From Psychromonas sp. 14N.309.X.WAT.B.A12 (GTDB lineage Bacteria; Pseudomonadota; Gammaproteobacteria; Enterobacterales; Psychromonadaceae): a stretch of 64,000 nucleotides of DNA. The notes under the pieces were generated by a model. The model had not been told where the DNA came from. It saw only the letters and a list, made by a program, of their open reading frames with translations, and ran no database searches. Shown one piece after another: positions 1-9,208 of the stretch. The first letter of the stretch is position 1. Each line of letters begins with the position of its first letter. The position numbers were made by a program, and so were the translations under genes. Location of the stretch: positions 163,291 through 227,290 of the forward strand of contig NZ_JAPNXS010000007.1 in NCBI RefSeq assembly GCF_030397575.1, given 5' to 3'.

Positions 1-46
1 TGTGATTAGTTGATTTATCGAACAGACCGTCTCTTGTTGTTATTTC

Positions 47-358
47 TTACTTTCCACCGCCTAAACATTTTGCTGATTCAGGTGACAACTGATTTTTTTC
101 AGCCCATTGAGTAGGTGTGTAAGTATGTAAAGCTAATGCATGGACAGGGCCAGCAATTTCTTCAGCAAGTAATTCATTAATTAAACGGTGGCGCATAATT
201 AAACGAAGCCCCTCAAATTCCTCACAAACAATAGTAACCTTAAAATGAGTCTCAGAATTTGGTGGTACAGAATGATTATGACTTTCGTTTATAACTTGCA
301 GGTAATCCGCTTGGAAACGCGCTACCAACTTATCTTGGATAGTTTTTTGAACGATCAT
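47..358 (-). CDS. bolA: BolA family protein
   Basis: Product of about 103 residues with the BolA fold. In this family the protein pairs with monothiol glutaredoxins in iron-sulfur cluster trafficking and acts in stress and envelope-shape control; that role is family knowledge. The sequence shows the BolA core: an ESHNHSVP stretch, a SETHFKV strand and the conserved HALALHTYT helix-strand near residue 80. An upstream in-frame ATG at 382 exists, but the ATG at 358 has a good GAGG ribosome site just before it and matches the usual BolA length of about 105, so it is preferred. The gene stands alone, divergent from bpt. Confidence 0.9.
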   Translation of the reverse strand: MIVQKTIQDKLVARFQADYLQVINESHNHSVPPNSETHFKVTIVCEEFEGLRLIMRHRLINELLAEEIAGPVHALALHTYTPTQWAEKNQLSPESAKCLGGGK

Positions 359-685
359 ATTACCTCTATTGACGGTGTACATTGGCTTAGGGAAAGCTAA
401 ATTCGTACAACTTAATTAGATGGGACGCATATGTTACCGTATTTCTCAGCTTTTTTTCCAGAATTTTAACATTTAATTTACTTTTTAATATTCAGTCAAT
501 AATTTACGTTTTTTTATCAGCTATTATCACCAAAATACAACCGACACTTAGCTCTCCATAAGAGATAAGCAAACTCGCCGATAGACAAGTAAAGGGAATA
601 TTATTACCCTAATAGAAACGAGGCCTTAATCATTGTTTCTGAGCCTATACATTTAACAAACGTCCAAAAATTATAAAGGTAAATT
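359..685. other. intergenic region between bolA and bpt
   Basis: About 327 AT-rich bases between two divergent genes. It must hold promoters for both, but I see no recognisable operator, repeat or small gene. Confidence 0.4.
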
Positions 686-1402
686 GTGTCCCAAACTTCA
701 GAACTAAAAGTTGGCATGACAGCTACTTTCCCCTGCTCGTACTTAGCAGATAAAGAAGAACAGTTAATTATGTTGCTAGATCCTGAAGAAAACGCTAAAC
801 AACATTATGCCTCTTTAATGACTATAGGCTTTAGGCGTAGCGGTGAACAAGTATACCGCCCCCATTGCCCTGCTTGTAATGGGTGTGAATCATTGCGTAT
901 TAACAGCCAACAATTTAAGTTATCTAAAAGTCAAAAACGCTTAATCAATAAAAATAAACATTTCACAATAGCCATTTCCAATACCATCTCTGAATCCTAC
1001 TATCCTTTATACGAAAGATACATTAATCAGGTTCACCCTGATGGAGTTATGTTCCCAGCCACACAAGCTCAATTTGACTCTTTTGTTGCCTGTACCTGGG
1101 GAGATATTTTATTTATTGAAGTCTATGATGGGGAAAAACTTATTTCAGTGAGTGTGACCGATGTATTAACGAGTGGTCAATCGAGTGTATGGAGTGCTTT
1201 TTATTGCTTTTATGATCCCGACTACCATTATGCTTCATTAGGAAAATATGCCGTTTTACAGCAGTTAGATCTGGCTAAAAAACACAATATTGATTTTTTA
1301 TACTTAGGCTATTACATAAAAAACTGTCAAAAAATGAATTATAAAAATCAATTTAATCCGCACCAACGTTTCATAAACCAGCAGTGGAAGGACTTTGATT
1401 AG
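686..1402 (+). CDS. bpt: aspartate/glutamate leucyltransferase (N-end rule)
   Basis: Protein of 238 residues that transfers leucine from Leu-tRNA to proteins with N-terminal Asp or Glu, marking them for ClpS-ClpAP. This specificity belongs to the Bpt branch of the arginyl-transferase family and is inferred here. The sequence has the diagnostic cysteine cluster HCPACNGCESLR near residue 60, an N-terminal CSYL motif and the C-terminal acyltransferase region with YLGYYI and Y-KNQF motifs. It starts with GTG at 686, with AAAGG about nine bases upstream. The length is typical. It lies just upstream of infA, a common gammaproteobacterial arrangement, and close to clpA and clpS, which act in the same degradation pathway. 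Confidence 0.93.
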   Translation: MSQTSELKVGMTATFPCSYLADKEEQLIMLLDPEENAKQHYASLMTIGFRRSGEQVYRPHCPACNGCESLRINSQQFKLSKSQKRLINKNKHFTIAISNTISESYYPLYERYINQVHPDGVMFPATQAQFDSFVACTWGDILFIEVYDGEKLISVSVTDVLTSGQSSVWSAFYCFYDPDYHYASLGKYAVLQQLDLAKKHNIDFLYLGYYIKNCQKMNYKNQFNPHQRFINQQWKDFD

Positions 1403-1478
1403 CTTTTTAGTGTGAATTATGAACAACAATCCTTTACCACTCTCAATTATTCTGGCATTATGCGCCGATTGAAATTAG

Positions 1479-1730
<252 letters not shown>

Positions 1731-1764
1731 TTACTAGCCGGTAACAAATCAGGCTTTCATTAGC

Positions 1765-1797
1765 CATAAAAAAACCAGCTTAACGCTGGTTTTTTAT
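1765..1797. terminator. bidirectional terminator between infA and clpA
   Basis: Stem AACCAGC/GCTGGTT with a short TTAA-type loop, flanked by an A-run on the left and a T-run on the right. It can therefore stop transcripts from both infA (+) and clpA (-). Confidence 0.85.
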
Positions 1798-1881
1798 CTT
1801 TGTAAAAAGATGATCATTATATTAAATAACTAATCTCAATTTCACATAGGAAAAATGATCAGTTAATTAGTGTGGCTGGTA

Positions 1882-4137
1882 TTAATTACTCATCTCTAGT
1901 TTTTTCTCGTAATTAAACTCAATACCATCGCCGTCACTATTTAGTATCACGCGAACACTACCACCGTCCTGTAAACTACCAAATAAGATCTCGTTTGCTA
2001 ATGGCTTTTTCAGTTTCTCTTGAATTAATCGTCCCATTGGTCGAGCGCCCATTGCTTTATCATAGCCATGCTCAGCTAACCAGTTTCTAGCATCGCTACC
2101 CACTTCAAGTGACACTTGTTTTTTATCCAATTGTACTTGTAACTGGACAATAAACTTATCAACAACTTGACTAATAACGTTAAGATCCAAGTGATTGAAC
2201 CAAATAATATTATCAAGGCGGTTTCTAAACTCAGGAGAGAAAATCTTATTGATCTCATCCATCGCTTTAGCGCCCTCTTTTTGCTCTTTGAAACCAATGC
2301 TTTGTTTCACTGTTTCTTGAACACCAGCATTCGTTGTCATCACCAAAATAACATTTCTAAAGTCAACTTTACGACCATTGCTATCGGTTAACGTACCGTG
2401 GTCCATAACTTGTAACAAGATGTTATAGACATCACTATGTGCTTTTTCTATTTCATCCAATAACACCACAGAGTAAGGATGTTTCACAACCGCATCGGTT
2501 AATAGCCCTGCTTGCTCATAACCTACATAACCAGGTGGAGCACCAATTAAACGTGATACCGTATGTTTTTCCATGTATTCAGACATATCAAAACGTAATA
2601 GCTCAATACCTAGTGCTTTGGCTAGTTGTTGTGTTACTTCTGTTTTACCTACCCCTGTTGGACCGGCAAAGAGGAATGATCCAATCGGTTTCAACTCGTC
2701 GGATAAGCCAGAGCGATTTAAATGAATTGCATCGGTTAATGCTTCAATCGCGCTATCTTGTCCAAACACCGTCATCTTCAGACGTTGATGTAGCTTAGCT
2801 AGTGCATCTTTGTCTGAGCTAGAAACTGATTTTTGTGGGATACGGGCAATTTTAGCAATGATGTTTTCAATTTCAGTCACACCAATGGTTTTCTTACGTT
2901 TGCTAACTGGCAACAAACGCATTTGCGAACCTGCTTCGTCAATAACATCGATCGCTTTATCCGGTAAGTGTCGATCATTGATATATTTAGCACTCAACTC
3001 TGCCGCAGCAATCAAAGCTTTGTTGGTATAACGAATATTATGATGTTCTTCATAACGAGTGCGTAACCCTAATAGAATTTGCCCCGTTTCTTTAATAGAC
3101 GGCTCAAGTACATCAATTTTTTGGAAACGGCGCGCTAAGGCATGTTCTTTTTCAAATATTTGTCCAAACTCTTTATAAGTTGTAGAGCCAATACAACGTA
3201 ATTTGCCGCTACTCAACAAAGGTTTTAATAGGTTAGCAGCATCAAGTTGTCCCCCCGTTGCAGCACCCGCACCTATGATGGTGTGAATTTCATCGATAAA
3301 TAGAATCGCATTGTCCTGTGACTGCAATTTATTTAATACATCTTTAAAGCGTTGCTCAAACTCTCCACGGTATTTTGTACCAGCAAGCAATGCTCCCATA
3401 TCCAATGAATAGATAATATGGTCTTCAATAACGTCGGGCACATTATTATGTACTATTTGATACGCTAAGCCTTCGGCAATAGCCGTTTTACCAACACCAG
3501 ACTCCCCCACTAACAGCGGATTATTTTTACGACGGCGACAAAGAATTTGAACACAACGTTCCACCTCTTTTTCACGCCCAATTAGAGGGTCAATGCTCCC
3601 TGCAACAACCTGTTCATTAAGGTTGACAGTGAAAGGCATTTCATTGCTTTCCTCTTCAGTCATTTCAGCTTGTTCAGGCTCATGGAAAGTAATGCTATCT
3701 GGATGCTTTTCAGTACCATGGGATAAATAATTAACAACATCTAAGCGAGATAAGTTAGATTTTTTAAGTAGGAAAGTAGCCTGTGACTCTTGTTCACTAA
3801 AAATAGCCACCAGCACATTAGATGCACTAACTTCTGATTTACCTGAAGATTGAACATGGAAAATAGCGCGTTGTAAAACTCGCTCAAAGGCAATAGTAGG
3901 CTGAACTTCTAGTTTCTCTGTTTTTACTTCAGACAGGCTAGGGTTAGTCTCTAAAAAGTTAGTTAATTCAATGTGTAAAGAGACGATATCGACAGAGCAA
4001 GCCTGTAGAATTTTCTTTACTTCTTCATTTTCTAATAAGGCTAATAATAGATGCTCTAATGTCATGAACTCATGATATTTTTCATAAGCAATTCGGAAAG
4101 CTAAATCAAGGCTATGTTCTAAAGGTTTATCTAGCAT
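1882..4137 (-). CDS. clpA: ATP-dependent Clp protease ATP-binding subunit ClpA
   Basis: AAA+ unfoldase of 751 residues that feeds substrates to ClpP in the cytoplasm. The N-terminal Clp repeat domain covers about residues 1-145. Two ATPase modules follow, with Walker A motifs GESGVGKT (about 210) and GPTGVGKT (about 490) and Walker B motifs ILFIDEIH and VVLLDEIEKAH. The C-terminal D2-small domain includes GARPMGRLIQ. Length matches E. coli ClpA (758). It lies 44 bases downstream of clpS, its adaptor, on the same strand. No truncation is visible. Confidence 0.98.
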   Translation of the reverse strand: MLDKPLEHSLDLAFRIAYEKYHEFMTLEHLLLALLENEEVKKILQACSVDIVSLHIELTNFLETNPSLSEVKTEKLEVQPTIAFERVLQRAIFHVQSSGKSEVSASNVLVAIFSEQESQATFLLKKSNLSRLDVVNYLSHGTEKHPDSITFHEPEQAEMTEEESNEMPFTVNLNEQVVAGSIDPLIGREKEVERCVQILCRRRKNNPLLVGESGVGKTAIAEGLAYQIVHNNVPDVIEDHIIYSLDMGALLAGTKYRGEFEQRFKDVLNKLQSQDNAILFIDEIHTIIGAGAATGGQLDAANLLKPLLSSGKLRCIGSTTYKEFGQIFEKEHALARRFQKIDVLEPSIKETGQILLGLRTRYEEHHNIRYTNKALIAAAELSAKYINDRHLPDKAIDVIDEAGSQMRLLPVSKRKKTIGVTEIENIIAKIARIPQKSVSSSDKDALAKLHQRLKMTVFGQDSAIEALTDAIHLNRSGLSDELKPIGSFLFAGPTGVGKTEVTQQLAKALGIELLRFDMSEYMEKHTVSRLIGAPPGYVGYEQAGLLTDAVVKHPYSVVLLDEIEKAHSDVYNILLQVMDHGTLTDSNGRKVDFRNVILVMTTNAGVQETVKQSIGFKEQKEGAKAMDEINKIFSPEFRNRLDNIIWFNHLDLNVISQVVDKFIVQLQVQLDKKQVSLEVGSDARNWLAEHGYDKAMGARPMGRLIQEKLKKPLANEILFGSLQDGGSVRVILNSDGDGIEFNYEKKLEMSN

Positions 4138-4181
4138 GGAGACTCCTTATGAGAGTGTAAATGAATAATCTCGTAAAATTG

Positions 4182-4508
4182 TTAACTCTCTTTTTCCATT
4201 GTACATTTTAGTGGGTGTTGATTGTCTTTAGCATATTGAACAACTTGCATCACTTTTGTCTCAGCAATTTCAGCTGTAAAGGTCCCACAAATACCAATCC
4301 CTTTATAGTGAACGTTCAACATCACTTCTGTGGCTGCTTCATGATCTAATCGAAAAAAACGTTGTAACACATCAATAACGAAGTCCATTGGCGAATAATC
4401 ATCATTATGTAATAACACATTATACATAGACGGCGGCACTAACTTTGTTTGTTCAGACTCAATTGTTGCCGATTCATTGCCAGTTTTTGGAGAATTTTTA
4501 TCACTCAT
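4182..4508 (-). CDS. clpS: ATP-dependent Clp protease adaptor ClpS
   Basis: Adaptor of 108 residues that binds N-degron substrates and docks on the ClpA N-domain. The conserved core is present: [20 protein letters not shown], with the Asn-Asp pair that contacts the substrate amino group, a [12 protein letters not shown] helix, and an ending CTMEKE. The disordered N-terminal 25 residues are typical. It is the first gene of clpS-clpA, and its substrates would include proteins leucylated by the nearby bpt product. Confidence 0.97.
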   Translation of the reverse strand: MSDKNSPKTGNESATIESEQTKLVPPSMYNVLLHNDDYSPMDFVIDVLQRFFRLDHEAATEVMLNVHYKGIGICGTFTAEIAETKVMQVVQYAKDNQHPLKCTMEKES

Positions 4509-4852
4509 TTTTTAGTCTAGTCTTCATTATTAAGGTTGTTGAAATAATTAGTCTTTTTATTCAAATAACGTTATGAGCTTCTCAATATTAATCATATAGG
4601 AAGACATAAAGCTAGTCATTTATATGTCACACTAACCATATTAAATATACGCAGTACATAATAACTAGGGAAGAAAAATATTTTCCTACTATGTAATCTG
4701 CTGATATAAGAAGCAGTTATCACCTCTTATTATACTAACAAACCTTAGAGTAAAGCTTAATCCTGTAGAGTGCAAACAGCAGTGCCTAAAACACTAATAT
4801 ATTACTTTTACTCTATACGACTGTGATAACTAGATTGATCAACTGTACGTAT
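4509..4852. other. intergenic region upstream of clpS
   Basis: About 344 AT-rich bases between clpS and the end of cheV, both on the minus strand. It should contain the clpS promoter. I find no strong hairpin, operator or open reading frame. Confidence 0.4.
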
Positions 4853-5806
4853 TTATGATTCGATTTTTGCTTTCAAACGGCTTTGTACGACTTCAACTAA
4901 ACGGTCAGGCTGGAATTTAGATAAAAATTCATTACACCCTACTTTTTCTACCATGGCTTTATTAAAGTCACCACTCAAAGAAGTATTAAGCACTACAAAC
5001 ATATCTGACATACGAGGGTCATTACGAATCTCTGAGGTGAGTTTATAACCATCCATCATAGGCATTTCAGCATCGGTGATCACCATTAGGATCTCATCTT
5101 CGATACACTTCCCTTGGTCTAACCACCCCTTTAATAGATTTAATGCTTCAAGGCCATTCTTGGCAGGGATAATCTCAACACCAAGTTGCTCTAGTGTATT
5201 CGCAACTTGTTTACGTGCCGTATATGAATCGTCGACATGTAAGATACGTTGTCCAACAAATTCTGGCAAAATATCCGGGTCTACAATACCTTCAGAAATA
5301 TCAACCTTATAATTGAGGATCTCTGCAAGCACCTTTTCGACATCAATAATTTCAATTAACCCAGTTAAATCGGATCTTGTTTCTTCTTTAAGTTTGGTAA
5401 TAGCCGTTAAGTAATGGTATCGACCAACCGTTGAAGGAGGCTCCATTATTTCGCCCCAAGTCATGTTAACAATATGCTCAACCTTACCTACTAAAAACCC
5501 CTGAATGGTTCGGTTGTATTCAGTAATAATAAGATTAGATTCGCTATCAGGCACTAAAGGCTGCAAACCAATGGCTGCTTTTAAATTAATCACAGGAATG
5601 GACTCACCACGGATAGCAACAACACCATCAATATGCGGGTGAGAATTGGGTAGTTTATTGAAGCGAGGCAACTTAACGACCTCTTTTACCTTAAACACAT
5701 TCAGTGCAAAAAGCTGTCGCCCAGACAAATGAAACAGTAATAACTCTAAACGGTTTTCACCCACTAGATTGGTGCGCTTATCGATATTTTCCAATAAGTT
5801 AGTCAT
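4853..5806 (-). CDS. cheV: chemotaxis coupling protein CheV (CheW domain plus receiver)
   Basis: About 317 residues. A CheW-like coupling domain (roughly residues 5-155) starts with NRLELLLFHLSG and FKVKEVV. A response-regulator receiver (about 185-310) contains the acidic pair in RILHVDDS, the phospho-acceptor Asp in VITDAEMPMMDGY and the Lys in FLSKF. CheV links chemoreceptors to CheA and may buffer phosphate. The ATG at 5806 is chosen over an upstream TTG because AGGGA precedes it and MTNLLENIDKRT is the usual start. A second CheV lies at 59026-59931; the two are clearly paralogous. The nearby chemoreceptor at 6739 suggests a local chemotaxis pair. Confidence 0.95.
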   Translation of the reverse strand: MTNLLENIDKRTNLVGENRLELLLFHLSGRQLFALNVFKVKEVVKLPRFNKLPNSHPHIDGVVAIRGESIPVINLKAAIGLQPLVPDSESNLIITEYNRTIQGFLVGKVEHIVNMTWGEIMEPPSTVGRYHYLTAITKLKEETRSDLTGLIEIIDVEKVLAEILNYKVDISEGIVDPDILPEFVGQRILHVDDSYTARKQVANTLEQLGVEIIPAKNGLEALNLLKGWLDQGKCIEDEILMVITDAEMPMMDGYKLTSEIRNDPRMSDMFVVLNTSLSGDFNKAMVEKVGCNEFLSKFQPDRLVEVVQSRLKAKIES

Positions 5807-5894
5807 ATTTATATCCCTATAAAACAAGTCGTGTATTTAATCATTATCACGTTTAATATAATCACTAAAATACTGAGATAATAAACGGTCTACT

Positions 5895-5914
5895 TATACC
5901 AATTACAATAATTA
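5895..5914. repeat. arm of an ATACCAATTA-type intergenic repeat
   Basis: The stretch starting TATACCAATTACAATAA matches the terminal arm of the palindromic element at 32331-32493. Only one arm is visible, so it looks like a solo or eroded copy between cheV and the next gene. Confidence 0.45.
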
Positions 5915-5977
5915 TAGCGGCGATGGATCAAAGTGGCTGCTATTCAGCACCTTATCATGTCAACACAGCTGTTTATA

Positions 5978-6553
5978 TTATATGTTGCCCTTTGATAACC
6001 CACTTAACAAAGTAGATAATCGCTGAATTTTTATGTTCGATAACTGCCTGTAATCAAAGTAAGGACAAACGATCACTCGTTGACTTACATTGATTGCAAA
6101 CTCTTCATCTAGCCACAATAACGGGTCTTTTAATTGCTCTGTTTTTATTAACTGCTTTGCATAAGTTCTACCACAGATAATATGTACAGTTTGAGATCTT
6201 CTTTTACCATCATAGTCATTATCAATCACTAAACTTGATGCATTAAATAGTAACGCTGTTTGGCTCCCTTCCTGCAATAAATATTGATCTCGATAAGATT
6301 GCCAAGTTGGTGCAGATAAAGAAAACTTAAAGTGCTCTGGGTTTAAGGCATAAAGTAATTTGGCGTAAACATTAAACACCTTCCTCCAACCATTTCCACA
6401 TACTTTACCAATGCTATCAACATCAGTGGATTGCAAAGGAGTCACTCTACTTAACGCTTGCCATTGCGGCATATTCGGTTGATTTTGAATATACACAGCA
6501 AAAGTAAAGTCAGCATCTCCTAGACCAATACAAACCTGTTTTTTATCTACCAC
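5978..6553 (-). CDS. conserved hypothetical protein (possibly DUF6942)
   Basis: Protein of 191 residues, probably cytoplasmic, with no signal peptide or membrane segment. It begins with a short [14 protein letters not shown] strand region and has a central [16 protein letters not shown] helix and a [18 protein letters not shown] region. A C-terminal [14 protein letters not shown] segment follows. I think it belongs to a small uncharacterised marine gammaproteobacterial family, perhaps DUF6942, but I cannot verify this. The start is GTG at 6553 with only a weak ribosome site. It stands alone between cheV and a divergent chemoreceptor gene. No function is proposed. Confidence 0.7.
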   Translation of the reverse strand: MVDKKQVCIGLGDADFTFAVYIQNQPNMPQWQALSRVTPLQSTDVDSIGKVCGNGWRKVFNVYAKLLYALNPEHFKFSLSAPTWQSYRDQYLLQEGSQTALLFNASSLVIDNDYDGKRRSQTVHIICGRTYAKQLIKTEQLKDPLLWLDEEFAINVSQRVIVCPYFDYRQLSNIKIQRLSTLLSGLSKGNI

Positions 6554-6738
6554 TCCACTATCACCCTATTAAACCAAAAAACCACGCAAAAAACACCTCA
6601 TTAGAGATAGAAAAGAGACTTATAACAATGTTACTATCCCGCGCATTCTTTATCTACCTTACTAAGGTAGATACTAGTATTGATAACTTATTTTTATTAA
6701 TACCAATTTTAATCTTCAACCCACTCAAGAGCCATTAC

Positions 6739-8643
6739 ATGTATCTTAACTTCAAAGGTCGAATCGTTTCTGCTGCGATTATAATGTTAACCGTTGCAAC
6801 AGCCACACTCTCTTTTATCTCCTACACTCAACAATCAAACATCACCATAGACAATGTTGATCGTTACTCTATGCTAAACCTATCCAGTAACGGTGATAAA
6901 ATTCATGAGTTTATCGATAGAATTAATAGAAGCATCAGTACCTCTGCAGAACTTTTTTCAACAAGAAGTGATGATATTAATACCATTACTAGTCTAATGT
7001 TATTACAACGTTCCACAGAAGCCTCTGCCATCGTAGTGGGATATGAAGATGGCTTAGCTTTTAACAGTAATAAAGGAAAATATGCGGCCAGTTATGACCC
7101 TCGCACTCGTGGCTGGTATCAACAAGCAAAACGTAAAGGCACGACGATTATCACAGATATTTATACAGGCAGTAGTACAGGCCGTTTAATGGTCAGTATT
7201 GCAGCACCTTTTTACAGTAACAATGTGATGCAAGGTGTATTACTGGCTGACGTTGAGCTGAACGGATTACAGCTAATGGTTGATAACACCGTATTTTCAG
7301 ACGCGACAGCAACACTTTATACTGATAAAGGATTAGTATTAGCTTCTTCTAATCGCACTTTAATCTCAGGTAAAAGTCGCATTGCAGATACTAAAGCCTT
7401 ATTACCTTTTAAAAATCAGTTATTGAATGAACAACAAGGGTCTTTCTCATACCGTGGTAATGGCCAAAATAACGTTAATTACTTTGAATCAATTAAGATT
7501 GATGACAATACCCATTGGCACCTATTAATCACATTGGATGAATCAGTGGTTTACCAAGTTGTAGATCAGTCTTTAAAAACCAGCTTACTTAGCACTATTG
7601 CCTTAATTCTGATTGGTTCATTGGTCATATACTTATTACTGAGTTACACCTACAGACCTATGATTGCACTAAAGAATACCGTACAAGCACTCTCAAGTGG
7701 CCACGGTGATTTAACTAAACGTTTACCTGTGACGAGCCAGGACGACCTAGGGCAAATATCAGCAAACATTAATACCTTTATTGATAACCTCCAACATATG
7801 ATGCTAGATATCGCTAAAGCATCTTCTCGTATTGACTCGAGCATCCATGGTTTACAAACATTAACCGAAGAGAACAAACAGACCTTTAATCAACATAAAA
7901 TTGAAACAGAGCAAGCCGTTACAGCCTTGGAAGAGATGAATGCCACTTCCCAAGATGTCGCTAAAAATACATCAGGTGCCGTTGAATTTACCAGTAAAAC
8001 CAATACCCAAACAGAACAGTCGAAAGTAGTAGTTCGTAACGCAACACAAACAGTAACAGAACTCGTTAAAAGTGTTGATGATGTATCTAAAAACATCTCT
8101 GAAATGGGATTACAAATATCTGAAATCTCAAAAGTATTAGGGATTATTGGTGAAATAGCCGACCAAACTAATCTGCTTGCCTTGAATGCGGCGATTGAAG
8201 CAGCTAGAGCAGGCGAGCATGGTCGAGGGTTTGCGGTCGTTGCCGATGAAGTACGTGCGTTGGCTTCAAGAACACAACAAAGTACTACGGAAATTCAACA
8301 CACCATTAACCGACTCACCACCAGCGGTAACACAGTGACGCAGACCATGAAAGCAACACGAACCAGTTGTGAAGAAACCTCATTACAGATCAACTTAGTG
8401 GTTACAGATCTAGATGATATTAGCTTGTCCGTTGAAGAGTTAAACGCGATTAATGTGCAAATAGCTACAGCAGCAGAAGAGCAAAGCGCCGTATCCCATG
8501 AGATAAATAAGAATATGGCAAAAATTAGCGAGATGGTAGAGCGTATTGCAACCAGTGGTGACGATGTAAATCACGAAGCCATCAACCTCGCCGATGCAAA
8601 TTTGCATCTTGCTGATATAGTTAAGAAATTCAAACTACAGTAA
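6739..8643 (+). CDS. methyl-accepting chemotaxis protein with Cache sensor domain
   Basis: About 634 residues from the ATG at 6739. An N-terminal membrane helix is followed by a periplasmic dCache-like sensor (about 40-280, with [11 protein letters not shown] and [19 protein letters not shown]), a second membrane helix near 300, HAMP and the cytoplasmic signalling hairpin. The kinase-interaction tip reads [20 protein letters not shown]. dCache domains often bind amino acids or other small carboxylates, but the ligand cannot be told here. A start at 6628 is possible but adds a hydrophobic stretch unlike the family and runs over a repeat-like ATACCAATTTTAA sequence, so 6739 is preferred. A terminator follows. 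Confidence 0.93.
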   Translation: MYLNFKGRIVSAAIIMLTVATATLSFISYTQQSNITIDNVDRYSMLNLSSNGDKIHEFIDRINRSISTSAELFSTRSDDINTITSLMLLQRSTEASAIVVGYEDGLAFNSNKGKYAASYDPRTRGWYQQAKRKGTTIITDIYTGSSTGRLMVSIAAPFYSNNVMQGVLLADVELNGLQLMVDNTVFSDATATLYTDKGLVLASSNRTLISGKSRIADTKALLPFKNQLLNEQQGSFSYRGNGQNNVNYFESIKIDDNTHWHLLITLDESVVYQVVDQSLKTSLLSTIALILIGSLVIYLLLSYTYRPMIALKNTVQALSSGHGDLTKRLPVTSQDDLGQISANINTFIDNLQHMMLDIAKASSRIDSSIHGLQTLTEENKQTFNQHKIETEQAVTALEEMNATSQDVAKNTSGAVEFTSKTNTQTEQSKVVVRNATQTVTELVKSVDDVSKNISEMGLQISEISKVLGIIGEIADQTNLLALNAAIEAARAGEHGRGFAVVADEVRALASRTQQSTTEIQHTINRLTTSGNTVTQTMKATRTSCEETSLQINLVVTDLDDISLSVEELNAINVQIATAAEEQSAVSHEINKNMAKISEMVERIATSGDDVNHEAINLADANLHLADIVKKFKLQ

Positions 8644-8668
8644 TTAACCATTTAGCCAGATTAAATGA

Positions 8669-8705
8669 AAAAGAAGAGCTTATTAAGCTCTTCTTTTGTT
8701 TTTGC
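8669..8705 (+). terminator. terminator after the chemoreceptor gene
   Basis: Long perfect stem AAAAGAAGAGCTTA/TAAGCTCTTCTTTT followed by GTTTTTGCT. It is nearly symmetrical, so it may also serve nrdG on the other strand. Confidence 0.85.
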
Positions 8706-8716
8706 TGCTGAATGAC

Positions 8717-9178
8717 TTATAAATAATGAATAACTTGGTTCGAACTGCCGCGCCAAGCCAATGAAGGATCAGCAAGATCTTTTTCAAACTTACCATCGAT
8801 CAATACATCCACCAGCTCAATAACTTGTTTCTGTTTAACATTAAGTTCCGCTAACAAATATCCAGTCCACATCCAAATATCCTTACCTTCACATTCACGT
8901 TTGACCCGTTTTAAAAGTGCTAAAACTTGATCAACGTTCGCAGGGTGTAAGGGGTCTCCCCCAGACAAGGTAAGCCCCTGCTTTACAATACGTTGATCAT
9001 TTAAATCATCAATAATCTGCTGTTCAAGCTGCTCGGTAAATAACTGCCCCGCAGTTAAAGACCAAGTTGATTGGTTATAACAGCCTTTACACTGATGTAC
9101 ACAACCAGAAACAAATAAGGTACAACGAGTACCTTCGCCATTAACCACGTCGACTGGGTAATATTTAGAATAATGCAT
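8717..9178 (-). CDS. nrdG: anaerobic ribonucleotide reductase activating enzyme
   Basis: Radical-SAM activase of 153 residues that generates the glycyl radical on NrdD. The cluster-binding CxxxCxxC is seen as CVHQCKGC near residue 30. The SAM-binding LSGGDPLHPANV motif follows at about 93, and WMWTGYL lies in the C-terminal half. The length is typical of NrdG (154 in E. coli). It sits 30 bases downstream of nrdD on the same strand, so the two are almost certainly co-transcribed from the FNR/NrdR-controlled region above nrdD. Confidence 0.97.
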   Translation of the reverse strand: MHYSKYYPVDVVNGEGTRCTLFVSGCVHQCKGCYNQSTWSLTAGQLFTEQLEQQIIDDLNDQRIVKQGLTLSGGDPLHPANVDQVLALLKRVKRECEGKDIWMWTGYLLAELNVKQKQVIELVDVLIDGKFEKDLADPSLAWRGSSNQVIHYL

Positions 9179-9208
9179 AACTGATGCCTCAGTGGTAATT
9201 ATAAATTG

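Noticed and set aside
6628..6738. N-terminal extension of the chemoreceptor
   Set aside because: The added 37 residues include a stretch resembling the intergenic repeat arm and put an extra hydrophobic segment before the first normal helix.
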